Source: Streptomyces silvae (GTDB lineage: Bacteria; Actinomycetota; Actinomycetes; Streptomycetales; Streptomycetaceae). Taken from it: a stretch of DNA of 64,000 nucleotides. The notes below the pieces were generated by a model. It did not search any database. It was given only the letters and a program-made list of their open reading frames with translations, and was not told the DNA's origin. Both the position numbers and the translations under genes were made by a program. Shown piece after piece: positions 42,339 through 50,978 of the stretch. How positions within the stretch are numbered: position 1 is the stretch's first letter; each line of letters starts with the position of its first letter. The stretch spans positions 40,134 through 104,133 of the forward strand of contig NZ_JAERUC010000087.1 in assembly GCF_016745505.1 (NCBI RefSeq). Direction: 5' to 3'.

Positions 42339-43904
42339 TCACGCCGCCGCGAGGTCCACCGCCCGGAACGCGAGCCACAGGTCGTACCGCGCGCTCGGCG
42401 TCTGGAGCAGCGACCGGCACAACTGCGCTTCGAGCCGGGTGAGGCGCTTACGCGTGCCGGGCACGGAGATGCCCAGTTCGGCTGCGGCCGGGCCCAGTTG
42501 GGCCTCGCAGCGCAGCCAGGTCCGCAGGGTCTCCTCCGCCGTCGGGCCCGCCAGGTCGACGAGCCGCAGCTGCTGGACGGCCCAGTCCTGGACCCCGGGG
42601 GCGCGCAGCACCGTGTCGAGGTCCCGGGGCGTGGCCGCGTCTCCCGGGCCGGTGCGCGGCAGGGCCGGGGTCGCCCTGATCCGCAGGGCCAGATCGACGG
42701 CCGCCTGGTCCGACACCCGGTTCAGGTCCAGGCCGAGGAGCTCACCGACGAGCTTGAGGCGGGCGGCCAGCGTGTTGCGGTGGATCTTCAGGTGCTGGGT
42801 GGCGTGGTAGGAGAACGCCAGCCAGGACGCGACGGTCGCCGACAGCTCCTGGCTGCCCGGGTCCTGCGAGCGGCGGGGCAGATGGGAGAGGAGGGGCGCG
42901 AGCAGGGCGTCGGCCCACCGCGCCCCGGCGGCGCCGACGACCAGCGCGGGCTCGGGGGCGGTACCGAACTCGGCGTGGCGTCCGGGGAGTCCACGGGCGA
43001 CGGCCAGGGCGTGGAAGGCCTGCTGGTAGGCGGTCGCCGTGTCGGGCAGCCGCACCTCCTCGCTGACGCCCACGACGCAGTCCTCCACGAGTCCGGCGAC
43101 GGCGAGACCGAGCGCGCACCCGCCCTCCGGCACCTCCGTGCCTTCCGGCGCCCCCGCACCTGCCGTACCTTCCGGTCCGTCCGGTCCGTCCTTCCGTTCC
43201 GTTTCCGGCTCCGACTTCTCCTCCGCCGGCACGATCAGGATCAGGTGACGGGCGTAGACCGGGCAGCGCACGATCCAGGTCCGGCCCCCGGAGAGGTCCG
43301 TGCAGATCCGGGCCACCTCGTCCCGCTGTCCCCCTGAGCACTCGACGACGCAGACGCGCACGGGGTCGGGGAGCTTGGGACGCAGGGCGCCCGCCACCTG
43401 GTGGGCGATGGAGAGCTGACCTGTCATCAGCAGGTGCAGTACGGCCTCGCGTCCACGGGATTCCGCGAGGTCCACCCGCTTCCGCTTACGTTCGACGCTC
43501 TCCGACGCCCAGGACAGGGCGAGCGGCATCACCGCGTCGGCCATCAGCGTGGAAAGCCCGCCGGGGAGCGGTTTGGGGGCGACGAGCGCGAGAACCGGGC
43601 CGTGGTTCCCGGCCGTCCGGTCGAGGGGGAGCAGCAGCGCGGCGCACGCGTCGGTGTCGAGGGAGTACGAGCCCGCGGCCCTGGCCGTCAGCTCCCGGGC
43701 CGCCCGGGCGGCGAGCCCGGCCGCCTCGTGGCCCGGCCACCGGGCGTTTCCGGCCACGGCCTGGAGCACCGTGCCGTCCCCGTCCAGGATCCCGGCCCAG
43801 CCCTCGGCCCGCTGGGCCAGCCTGCGCAGCAGTTCCGGTGATCCACCGCTCCGCGCCAGCCGGTACATCAGAAGTACGTCGTCGGCCCGTTCCCGCGCAC
43901 GCAC
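42339..43904 (-). CDS. PucR-like HTH regulator
   Basis: A 521-residue regulator. The N-terminal ~150 residues look like a GAF-type sensor (GWAGILDGDGTVLQAVAGNA). The middle has a GGDEF-like PucR region. The helical block SWLAFSYHATQHLKIHRNTLAARLKLVGELLG matches the PucR C-terminal HTH signature (HRNTL). A second possible HTH at the C-terminus (LGPAAAELGISVPGTRKRLTR) extends the protein beyond the family norm. It is convergent with the kinase gene and divergent from dnaN2. Target unknown. Confidence 0.83.
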   Translation of the reverse strand: MRARERADDVLLMYRLARSGGSPELLRRLAQRAEGWAGILDGDGTVLQAVAGNARWPGHEAAGLAARAARELTARAAGSYSLDTDACAALLLPLDRTAGNHGPVLALVAPKPLPGGLSTLMADAVMPLALSWASESVERKRKRVDLAESRGREAVLHLLMTGQLSIAHQVAGALRPKLPDPVRVCVVECSGGQRDEVARICTDLSGGRTWIVRCPVYARHLILIVPAEEKSEPETERKDGPDGPEGTAGAGAPEGTEVPEGGCALGLAVAGLVEDCVVGVSEEVRLPDTATAYQQAFHALAVARGLPGRHAEFGTAPEPALVVGAAGARWADALLAPLLSHLPRRSQDPGSQELSATVASWLAFSYHATQHLKIHRNTLAARLKLVGELLGLDLNRVSDQAAVDLALRIRATPALPRTGPGDAATPRDLDTVLRAPGVQDWAVQQLRLVDLAGPTAEETLRTWLRCEAQLGPAAAELGISVPGTRKRLTRLEAQLCRSLLQTPSARYDLWLAFRAVDLAAA

Positions 43905-44043
43905 GTGTCCTCCGCTCCTCCCCGAAACCGGAGTGCAGAGTACCGGTCCAGCTGTGCGGTTTGATACCCATCGCGGACCACACAGTGCGATTTGAATCTC
44001 CCCGCCCGCCGTACCGTCCGCCTAAAGTCCCCAGCGTGTTCCG

Positions 44044-44121
44044 GGACGTTTCGGGGGACGTCGGGGGACGTCAGGACGTCCCGGATCCAGTTCCCGAGGA
44101 CGTCGGGGGACGTCCGGACGA
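44044..44121. repeat. Iteron-like GGACGTC array upstream of the DnaN paralogue
   Basis: Six copies of GGACGT(C), at 44044, 44056, 44066, 44074, 44098 and 44108, plus GGACGA at 44116. A 25-bp block (44056-44080) is repeated at 44098-44122 with two mismatches and a 42-bp offset. It sits in the 332-bp divergent gap between the PucR-like gene and dnaN2, 115 bp before the dnaN2 start. The rest of the gap shows no gene. Confidence 0.8.
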
Positions 44122-44236
44122 CACGGCGGCAGCGGCTCACGGGGGTGGTCGCTGTCGTCGGTCCGCGGCCACTGTCAGTGGTGCCGCCTAGCGTGGTTCT
44201 CGACCGTGACGTACGCCGGACGAGAGGCCCCCTGCC

Positions 44237-45355
44237 GTGGAATTCCGCATCGAGCGTGGCGCACTGACCGATGCCGTCGCGCGGGCGGCCCGGGTGCTCC
44301 CCGCGCGCTCGCCCGTCCCAGTCCTCGGCGGGCTCCTCCTCGTCGCCGACGCCGGCCGGCTCCGTGTGTCGGGCCTGGACTTCGAGGCCTCCTCCCGTGT
44401 CGAGACGGAGGCGCACACCGTCCGGCCCGGGAAGGTGCTGGTCATGGGGCGGCGGCTGCTCGACATCTGCAAGGTGCTGCCCGAGGGGCCCGTGGAGTGC
44501 GCCCTGGAGGGCTCGCGTTTCACGGTCGTCGGTGACGGCTCCCGCTTCGGCCTCTCGGTCCTCCCCCTCGACGACTACCCGGCGCTGCCGCCGCTGCCGG
44601 AGGTCCGCGGGGCGGTGGACGCGGGGGAGTTCGCCACGGCGGTCGCCCAGGTGGCGGTGGCGGCGGGGCGGGACGACACCCTTCCGACGCTCACCGGGAT
44701 CCGTATAGGTCTCGACGGCACCACGATGACCCTGGCGGCGACGGACCGGTACCGCTTCGCGGTGCGCACCCTGCCGTTCAAGGCGACCGCACCCGAGGTG
44801 GCGGCCGATGTCGTGGTGTCGGCCCGCCGGCTGGCCGAGATCGCCCGGTCGCTCGGCGGGTCCGGGCAGGTCGATGTCGCGGTGGACGGCGGATCGGCCG
44901 GGTTCGAGCACGCCGGGACGCGTACGACGGTGCGTCTGCTGGACGGCCGGCTCCCGCGTCACGACAAGCTGTTCGCGCTGACGGACCCCGCCGTCGTGGA
45001 GCTGGACCGGGCCCGTCTGGTGGAGGCCGTCAAGCGGGTCTCCGTCGTGGCGGACGGCGGCAGCCCGCTCCAGATGACGTTCTCCGCCGGACCGGAGGGC
45101 TCGGTTCTGCTCCAGGCGGGGTTCGAGGACGACGTGGCCTCGCAGCGGCTGCCCGCGGTCTCGGCCTCGGCCGTGGAGATGGCCGTGGCCTTCAACCCCG
45201 CGTATCTGATGGACGCGCTGTCCTCCTTCGAGGAGGACACGGTCCGGATGAAGCTGATGGGGCCGGGGCAGCGCGCCATGGTCACCGGAGGGGAGGAGAC
45301 CGGGACGGCCACCCACCAGCATCTGCTGATGTCCGTGAAGCCGCCGCTGCTCTGA
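44237..45355 (+). CDS. dnaN: DNA polymerase III beta-clamp paralogue (DnaN2)
   Basis: A 372-residue sliding clamp. Three-domain architecture is intact: RGALTDAVARAARVLPARSPVPVLGGL at the start, GRDDTLPTLTGIRIGLDG with ATDRYRFAVR in domain 2, and AFNPAYLMDALSSFEEDTVRMKLMGPGQ in domain 3. The C-terminus HLLMSVKPPLL keeps the clamp pattern but replaces the usual Met-Pro-Val-Arg end. There are no dnaA, recF or gyrB neighbours, so this is a second copy away from oriC. The start is the GTG at 44237. A repeat array precedes it and degenerate repeats follow. Confidence 0.9.
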   Translation: MEFRIERGALTDAVARAARVLPARSPVPVLGGLLLVADAGRLRVSGLDFEASSRVETEAHTVRPGKVLVMGRRLLDICKVLPEGPVECALEGSRFTVVGDGSRFGLSVLPLDDYPALPPLPEVRGAVDAGEFATAVAQVAVAAGRDDTLPTLTGIRIGLDGTTMTLAATDRYRFAVRTLPFKATAPEVAADVVVSARRLAEIARSLGGSGQVDVAVDGGSAGFEHAGTRTTVRLLDGRLPRHDKLFALTDPAVVELDRARLVEAVKRVSVVADGGSPLQMTFSAGPEGSVLLQAGFEDDVASQRLPAVSASAVEMAVAFNPAYLMDALSSFEEDTVRMKLMGPGQRAMVTGGEETGTATHQHLLMSVKPPLL

Positions 45356-45460
45356 CCTCGAAACCGGCCGCGCTGCCCTGAACCTCGAACCCCGCCGCTG
45401 CTCCGGAGCCCGTACCCACCGCGCTGCTCCGAACCTCGTACCCGGCGCGCCGCTTCGACC
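45343..45460. repeat. Degenerate ~26-bp tandem repeats over the dnaN2 3' end
   Basis: Four to five diverged copies of a unit like CCGCGCTGCTCCGAACCTCG, starting in the last codons of dnaN2 and running into the intergenic region. Confidence 0.65.
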
Positions 45461-45501
45461 GTTCGGGCGCGCTCCCCCGGGCCCCGGGGGCCGTATGCCG
45501 T

Positions 45502-46002
45502 TCAGTGCCCCGGGAGCGTCGCCGACCCGCCGACGGCGGCCAGCAGCCAGATGGGGAACTCCGGATCGGCCTGCCCCACGGCGAGGCCGAGCCAGCGCGT
45601 GCCCCCGGGCACACGCCAGACCTGCATGCTCCCCGCCAGCTGGCAGAGCTGCCCCAGGGGCTCCGGGGCGACACCCTCGCCCTCGGCGTCGTCGTCCCCC
45701 TCCAGATACGGCCAGAGGTCGACGGTCTCCGGCTCGCCCCACCGCTCGCTCAGCGCGGTCGCCAGCGCGCTGAACTCCGTCTCGATCTCCTGCTCGGCGG
45801 GTTCGACGACCTCGGGCGACCGGTCGTCCCAGAAGTCCTGGCTCGCCCGCAGGATCAGCAGATGGTGTCCGGGACCGCTGCTGCGTACGCCGCTGTCCTC
45901 GCTCTCCTCCCCCGGCGGGAAGGGCAGGGCGAGGACGCTGTCGATCAGGGCGAGGCGGGCCTCGGTGGTCGCGGGAGGAGTACCGGCGTTTTCCGTGTCC
46001 AT
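45502..46002 (-). CDS. Small hypothetical protein
   Basis: A 166-residue acidic soluble protein, MDTENAGTPPATTEARLALIDS, with the core DLWPYLEGDDDAEGEGV and MQVWRVPGGTRWLGLAVGQADPEFPIWLLAAVG. It looks like a conserved actinobacterial protein of unknown function. The ATG at 46002 has AGGATC upstream; GATCAT, five bases before the start, could be a -10. No conserved operon partner; the chitinase gene upstream is on the same strand but has its own DasR-type promoter. Confidence 0.75.
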   Translation of the reverse strand: MDTENAGTPPATTEARLALIDSVLALPFPPGEESEDSGVRSSGPGHHLLILRASQDFWDDRSPEVVEPAEQEIETEFSALATALSERWGEPETVDLWPYLEGDDDAEGEGVAPEPLGQLCQLAGSMQVWRVPGGTRWLGLAVGQADPEFPIWLLAAVGGSATLPGH

Positions 46003-46100
46003 GGGCCATGATCCTGCCAACCGCCCGCCCCCGTACACGAATCGGGGGCGCGCCCGGCCGCAGCCGTACGCGCCCCCTTCTCCCCGGGGTGGGGCCGGGT

Positions 46101-46994
46101 TCAGCAGCTCAGGTTCGAGCCGGGTGTGGTTCCGAGGATCTGGACGAACGCCTGGTAGGTGTTGATGCGGCTCTGGACCTGCGCCGGGTTGCCGCCGTTG
46201 CACTCGATGCTGCCGTTGATCGAGCGGATCGTCTCACCGAAGCCGGCGCCGTTGACAATGGCGTTGTGCGGCGTCATGGTGCCGGGGCCGCTCTGGGTGT
46301 TCCAGTACCAGAGGCCGGTCTTCCAGGCCACGGACGCGTTCTGCTCGACCTGCCAGGGGTTGCCGAGCAGGTCGATGCCGAGCGCGTCACCGGCGGCCTT
46401 GTAGTTGAAGTTCCAGCTGAGCTGGATCGGGCCGCGGCCGTAGTAGGCGGCCTGGCCGGCCGGGCAGCCGTAGGACTGGCTGGTGTCGCAGTAGTGCGGG
46501 TAGTTGGCGGTGTTCTGCTCCACGATGTGCACCAGACCGCCGGTCTCGTGGCTGACGTTGGCGAGGAACGCCGCCGCCTCCTGCTTCTTGACCGTGTCGC
46601 TGCCGGTGTTGGCGAAGCCGGGGTAGGCACTCAGGGCGGCGGTGAGGCCGCTGTAGGTGTAGAACGAATTCCGGTTCGGGAACATCTGGTTGAACTGGGA
46701 CTCGCTCACCAGGAAGCCCGAGGGGTCCGGCACCCCCGGGTCCGTACCGCCGCCGGAGCCGCAGCTGCCCTGGTCGGCCCAGACGTCGGCCGTACCGGGC
46801 CGCTCGTTCTGGGTCCACCACTTCGCGGACCAGTTGTGCCCCTCGTACGAGGCCGAGCCGCCGCCCGTGTAGACCGAGGAGGCGTTCCAGGCCGGGGCGC
46901 ACGCGGCGGCCGACGCCGTGGAGGCGGGGAGGAAGACGAACGTCGCGATGACCGCGCCCAGCGCGGCAATCAGGCTCATGACACGTTTGGCCAC
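46101..46994 (-). CDS. Secreted GH19 chitinase with N-terminal chitin-binding domain
   Basis: A 297-residue exported chitinase. Signal peptide ~1-29 (LIAALGAVIATFVFLPASTASA). Then a CBM5/12-type chitin-binding module (~31-78) with the conserved SAKWWTQNERPG, a short Gly/Pro linker, and a GH19 domain (~92-297). The catalytic acid is Glu150 in NVSHETGGL and the second Glu is Glu159, the 9-residue spacing of bacterial GH19 enzymes. It cleaves chitin outside the cell. The GTG at 46994 has AAGGAGAG upstream. The promoter carries paired DasR/chi direct repeats, linking it to the N-acetylglucosamine response. Confidence 0.95.
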   Translation of the reverse strand: MAKRVMSLIAALGAVIATFVFLPASTASAAACAPAWNASSVYTGGGSASYEGHNWSAKWWTQNERPGTADVWADQGSCGSGGGTDPGVPDPSGFLVSESQFNQMFPNRNSFYTYSGLTAALSAYPGFANTGSDTVKKQEAAAFLANVSHETGGLVHIVEQNTANYPHYCDTSQSYGCPAGQAAYYGRGPIQLSWNFNYKAAGDALGIDLLGNPWQVEQNASVAWKTGLWYWNTQSGPGTMTPHNAIVNGAGFGETIRSINGSIECNGGNPAQVQSRINTYQAFVQILGTTPGSNLSC

Positions 46995-47069
46995 GTGAAC
47001 TCTCCTTCGGGCGCGGCGCCCGCACCGGGCGAGCGCCGCCATGGGGGGTTGGGGCCACTCAAGCGTCGA

Positions 47070-47097
47070 TGGTCTGGACCTGTCAAGGTCTAGACCA
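47070..47097 (-). promoter_or_regulatory. DasR-type repeats and -35 of the chitinase promoter
   Basis: On the minus strand: TGGTCTAGACCT (47097-47086), then AGGTCCAGACCA (47081-47070), with the -35 TTGACA at 47086-47081 between them. This is the known layout of Streptomyces chitinase promoters, where 12-bp repeats flank the -35. Confidence 0.88.
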
Positions 47098-47261
47098 GAA
47101 CTCGCCCCATTCCACCCATCGCCCAACTCCCCTTCCGCGTAGGCATATTGAACGAAAGGCGAACTTCACCGGAAGGAATCCGGAGGCTCCCCCTCCCCAC
47201 GGTCCCCGGCCGTACCGTGACGCCATCCGGCACACCGCACCCCCGAGGGAGCGCGAGGACC

Positions 47262-48794
47262 ATGGAGTGGTTCAGCCCCGAGAACGTCGTCGCCGTCCTC
47301 ACCGCCCTCCTGGGCGTCCTGACGTCGGCGGGCGTGCTCTGGTACGAACGCCGCGTCCCGCGCCGCAAGCGCATCGGCTACCGCGTGCAGATGGACACCC
47401 CGATCGGCAGCGAGGTCAGCGAGGGCCGGGCCAATGTGCGGCTGGGCCTGTTCAACGAGACCGCGGACATGGCCGACGCCACGCTCGTCCTGCTGCGCAT
47501 CGAGAACGACGGCTCGCAGTCGATCGGCGACGAGGACTACACCGGACGCGGTGAACTCAACGGGCTCACGGCGGAGTTCACCGGGCGGACCGTCCGCGGG
47601 ATCGCCGTGACCCATTCGCCGGACGCCGACCACCTGATGGACCACTTCACCCCGGCCGCCGGGATGCGGCACCACGGCTCGTTCATCCGGCTGCCGCGCG
47701 TCCCGCTCAACCGCAACGAGCACTTCAAGCTCCTGGTCCTGCTCACCGGTTCGCACGTGGGCGGCCCCATCAAGGTCACCGGAGGCATCCGGGACGGTGT
47801 CGTGGCGCGGAACAAGGCCGCCCGCCCCGACGAGAAGCCCCCGCTGTTCGGCCCTGCCGCCAGGAGCATCACCGTCGCGCTCACCGTCTGCGTCGTCGCG
47901 CTCGCGGGCATCATCGTCGTACGGGACGACTCCCCGCCGACGATGGACTGCGCCAGGGGCACCCTCACGGTCACCGGCTCCACGGCGTTCAAGCCCGTCC
48001 TGGAGGAGCTGGAGCGTACGTACGAGGACGAGTGCGAGGGTGCGGAGATCGTTCTGGACATCCATGGCAGCAACGCCGGGGTGCGGAAGCTCGACGCCGT
48101 GGGCGGCAAGGCCGGACCGTCCGGTTCGCCCGCCATGATCGCCTTCTCCGACGGCCCCAGGCCGGCCGCGCTCACCGAGCTGCACGAGAAGCGGGTCGCG
48201 ATCTCGCTGTTCTCCCTCGTCGTCAACGACACGGTGCCGGTCACCGACCTCTCCCTCGACCAGATCGGACGGATCTACCGCGGCGACATCCGCAACTGGA
48301 ACGAGATCGGGGGCGGCCCCGACCTGGAGATCAGGCTCGTCAGCCGGGACGCCAACTCCGGTACCCGTGAGGTGTTCCAGCGCCGTGTCCTGAACGGCAG
48401 CGAGCCCGCCACGTCCTCGCGCGACTGCACCACCAAGGACTACGCCGACGCCCCGGTCCTCCGCTGCGAACTCGACGGCACGGACCAGGTCCTGGCCGAG
48501 GTCGCCCGGCTGGACGGCGCGATCGGCTACACCGAGCTGCGCAACGGCGACGTGCCCGACGGGGCGCACCGGACGGCCATCGACGGCACCGTCCCCTCCG
48601 TCGACACGATCGGCAGCAGCAGCTATCCGTACCGGGAGATCGAGTACGCCTACACCTACGGGTCACCGCCCGCCGACTCCCTGGTGGCCGGCTTCCTCAA
48701 CTACGTGGACAACTACGGCGAGGAGATCATGCGGACCAGCGGGCACCTGCCCTGCGCCACCCCCAAGGGCATGCGGCTCTGCGGGGTGGGCTGA
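47262..48794 (+). CDS. Two-TM membrane protein with extracytoplasmic PstS-like binding domain
   Basis: A 510-residue protein with an unusual layout. TM1 ~9-27 (VVAVLTALLGVLTSAGVLW) is followed by basic RRVPRRKR, then a ~160-residue beta-rich cytoplasmic domain, TM2 ~201-219 (SITVALTVCVVALAGIIVV), and a 290-residue periplasmic-binding domain. The latter matches PstS: TVTGSTAFKPVLEEL, DQIGRIYRGDIRNWNEIG and SRDANSGTREVFQ. Phosphate or another oxyanion as ligand is inferred. No Pst transporter genes are adjacent. It could sense a ligand outside and signal inside. The ATG at 47262 has GCGAGGA upstream. Confidence 0.85.
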   Translation: MEWFSPENVVAVLTALLGVLTSAGVLWYERRVPRRKRIGYRVQMDTPIGSEVSEGRANVRLGLFNETADMADATLVLLRIENDGSQSIGDEDYTGRGELNGLTAEFTGRTVRGIAVTHSPDADHLMDHFTPAAGMRHHGSFIRLPRVPLNRNEHFKLLVLLTGSHVGGPIKVTGGIRDGVVARNKAARPDEKPPLFGPAARSITVALTVCVVALAGIIVVRDDSPPTMDCARGTLTVTGSTAFKPVLEELERTYEDECEGAEIVLDIHGSNAGVRKLDAVGGKAGPSGSPAMIAFSDGPRPAALTELHEKRVAISLFSLVVNDTVPVTDLSLDQIGRIYRGDIRNWNEIGGGPDLEIRLVSRDANSGTREVFQRRVLNGSEPATSSRDCTTKDYADAPVLRCELDGTDQVLAEVARLDGAIGYTELRNGDVPDGAHRTAIDGTVPSVDTIGSSSYPYREIEYAYTYGSPPADSLVAGFLNYVDNYGEEIMRTSGHLPCATPKGMRLCGVG

Positions 48795-48872
48795 CCCCTA
48801 CTCCGGTAGGGGGCGGGAACAGCACCCCGGTATCTGGCCGACCGCCCGGACCGGCTCCTAGCATCCGCGCCC

Positions 48873-49421
48873 ATGACCACCACACGCCCGCGCCGCTCCC
48901 CGTCCGCACCCGCCCGCCGCGTCGTCCGCCGCGCCTGGGACGCGGTCACCCTGCTGCCCCGCGGGGCGGCCGCGTTCGCCGCGGCCACCGCGGGCCGCGG
49001 CGGCTCCGGACGCTCCCTGCTGCGGGTGGGGGCGGGCCCGGAGGTGCCGCGTCCGGGAGCGGTACGCGTGGCCGGGCACGCCCTGGCGACCGTGCTGCTG
49101 GGCGCGCTCTCCCTGGTCCTGGCCGGCGTGCTCCTGCTGGCCGTGGCCCGCGGACTGTTCTACGGGCTCGTGGACCAGGGCCCCTACGACCACTCCTGGG
49201 GCGGCCCCAGCAGGGCGGGGGCCTGGCTCGCGCACTTCGCCGTCGCCACTCCCTGCGTGGTGGCCACGGTGGCCGCGCTGTACGGGATCACCGGTCTGCA
49301 CGAGCGGCTGACGGCGCCGCTGCGCGGGGAGCGCAGGCCGGGCTGGGTGCTGCCGGCGGTGCTCGTCTGCTGCGCGGCCGGGGCGCTGTTCGTGGTCGCG
49401 TTCCTCCGCCAGCTGCCCTGA
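48873..49421 (+). CDS. Small integral membrane protein
   Basis: A 182-residue protein of unknown function. A basic, disordered N-terminus (~1-60) is followed by three hydrophobic helices at ~66-95 (VAGHALATVLLGALSLVLAG), ~117-137 (AHFAVATPCVVATVAALYG) and ~157-178. TAGCAT ends eight bases before the ATG at 48873 and no ribosome site is seen, so it is probably leaderless. A strong terminator follows. Confidence 0.75.
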   Translation: MTTTRPRRSPSAPARRVVRRAWDAVTLLPRGAAAFAAATAGRGGSGRSLLRVGAGPEVPRPGAVRVAGHALATVLLGALSLVLAGVLLLAVARGLFYGLVDQGPYDHSWGGPSRAGAWLAHFAVATPCVVATVAALYGITGLHERLTAPLRGERRPGWVLPAVLVCCAAGALFVVAFLRQLP

Positions 49422-49441
49422 CGGGCCCACGGGAGCGCACA

Positions 49442-49490
49442 CGACGGAGCGGCCGGACCTTCCACGGGGGAAGGTCCGGCCGCTCCGTCG
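49442..49490. terminator. Bidirectional terminator before purA
   Basis: A perfect 22-bp stem with loop ACGGG, between the convergent membrane-protein gene and purA. The inner arm is GGCCGGACCTTCC against GGAAGGTCCGGCC. Confidence 0.88.
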
Positions 49491-49508
49491 GTATCTCCTG
49501 CGGGTCCC

Positions 49509-50792
49509 CTAGAGGAAGGAGTTGATCTCGATGGTCTCGGTACGGCCGGGGCCGACACCGATCGCGGAGATCGGGGCGCCGGACATCTCCTCCAGCGCCT
49601 TCACGTAGGCCTGCGCGTTCTTCGGCAGGTCGGAGAAGGTCTTGGCCTTCGTGATGTCCTCGGACCAGCCCGGCAGCATCTCGTAGACCGGCTTCGCGTG
49701 GTGGAAGTCGGTCTGGCTGTACGGGAGCTCCTCGACGCGCTTGCCGTCGATCTCGTACGCCACGCACACCGGGATCTGCTCCCAGCCGGTCAGCACGTCC
49801 AGCTTGGTGAGGAAGAAGTCGGTGAGGCCGTTGACCCGGGTCGCGTACCGCGCGATCGGGGCGTCGAACCAGCCGCAGCGGCGGTCACGGCCGGTGGTGA
49901 CACCGCGCTCGCCACCGATCCTGCGCAGCGCCTCGCCGTCCTCGTCGAGAAGTTCGGTCGGGAAGGGTCCGGCACCGACGCGGGTGGTGTAGGCCTTGAG
50001 GATGCCGATGACCCGGCTGATCTTCGTCGGGCCCACGCCGGATCCGGTGCAGGCGCCGCCCGCGGTCGGGTTCGACGAGGTGACGAAGGGGTACGTGCCG
50101 TGGTCGACGTCCAGCAGGGTGCCCTGGCCGCCCTCGAAGAGCACGACCTTGCCGTCGTCGATGGCGTTGTTCAGGATCAGCGTCGTGTCGGCGACGTACG
50201 GCTTGATCTGCTCCGCGTACTGGAGCATCTCCTCCACGATCTTGCCGGACTCGATCGCGCGCCGGTTGAAGACCTTGGCCAGGAGCTGGTTCTTCTGCTC
50301 CAGCGCCGCCTCGACCTTCTGCTCCAGGATCGACTCGTCGTAGAGGTCCTGGACGCGGATGCCGACCCGGTTGATCTTGTCGGCGTACGTCGGGCCGATG
50401 CCGCGCCCGGTCGTACCGATCTTGCGCTTCCCGAGGAAGCGTTCCGTCACCTTGTCGACGGTGACGTTGTACGGAGTGATCAAATGAGCGTTGCCGCTGA
50501 TCAGGAGCTTGGACGTGTCGACGCCTCGCTCGTTCAGACCGCTCAGCTCGGAGAGCAGGACCGCCGGGTCGACGACGACACCGTTCCCGATGACCGGAGT
50601 ACACCCCGGCGACAGGATTCCGGAGGGGAGGAGATGCAGTGCGTACTTCTGGTCGCCTACGACGACCGTGTGGCCGGCATTGTTGCCGCCCTGGTAACGC
50701 ACCACATAGTCAACGGATCCACCGAGGAGGTCGGTGGCCTTCCCCTTGCCCTCGTCACCCCACTGAGCACCGAGCAGCACAAGTGCGGGCAC
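49509..50792 (-). CDS. purA: Adenylosuccinate synthetase
   Basis: A 427-residue enzyme joining IMP and aspartate with GTP hydrolysis on the way to [14 protein letters not shown] (8-18) is the GTP/IMP-binding signature with the catalytic Asp; [31 protein letters not shown] (IMP phosphate, in two parts), [20 protein letters not shown] and [13 protein letters not shown] are all present. The start is the GTG at 50792 with GAAGGGG upstream. Divergent from a diacylglycerol-kinase-like gene. Confidence 0.96.
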   Translation of the reverse strand: MPALVLLGAQWGDEGKGKATDLLGGSVDYVVRYQGGNNAGHTVVVGDQKYALHLLPSGILSPGCTPVIGNGVVVDPAVLLSELSGLNERGVDTSKLLISGNAHLITPYNVTVDKVTERFLGKRKIGTTGRGIGPTYADKINRVGIRVQDLYDESILEQKVEAALEQKNQLLAKVFNRRAIESGKIVEEMLQYAEQIKPYVADTTLILNNAIDDGKVVLFEGGQGTLLDVDHGTYPFVTSSNPTAGGACTGSGVGPTKISRVIGILKAYTTRVGAGPFPTELLDEDGEALRRIGGERGVTTGRDRRCGWFDAPIARYATRVNGLTDFFLTKLDVLTGWEQIPVCVAYEIDGKRVEELPYSQTDFHHAKPVYEMLPGWSEDITKAKTFSDLPKNAQAYVKALEEMSGAPISAIGVGPGRTETIEINSFL

Positions 50793-50916
50793 AGGCGTAC
50801 ACCCCTTCCGGGCGGGGCATGTCCAAGGTCAGGGGGCGTACGTAAAGGTCGTACCTGCCGTACGACGATGTACGGCAAAGCCTGAGCCGTCGAACCGGGT
50901 GCCCCGGAATAGACGA

Positions 50917-50944
50917 AGCCCCTGGCGCAATAGCGCAAGGGGCT
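50917..50944 (+). terminator. Hairpin in the leader of the diacylglycerol-kinase-like gene
   Basis: AGCCCCT-G-GCGC / GCGC-A-AGGGGCT with loop AATA and one mismatch, followed by CTT, 35 bp before the GTG at 50979. Its position between divergent starts suggests an attenuator or a stop for upstream read-through, rather than a normal gene end. Confidence 0.6.
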
Positions 50945-50978
50945 CTTGCACCAAGATGCTACCCGAGGAAGGACCGAG

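Noticed and set aside
44044..44122. GGACGTC repeats as a CRISPR array
   Set aside because: Units are 7-10 bp with 8-24 bp spacing, spacers are not unique and no cas genes are near.
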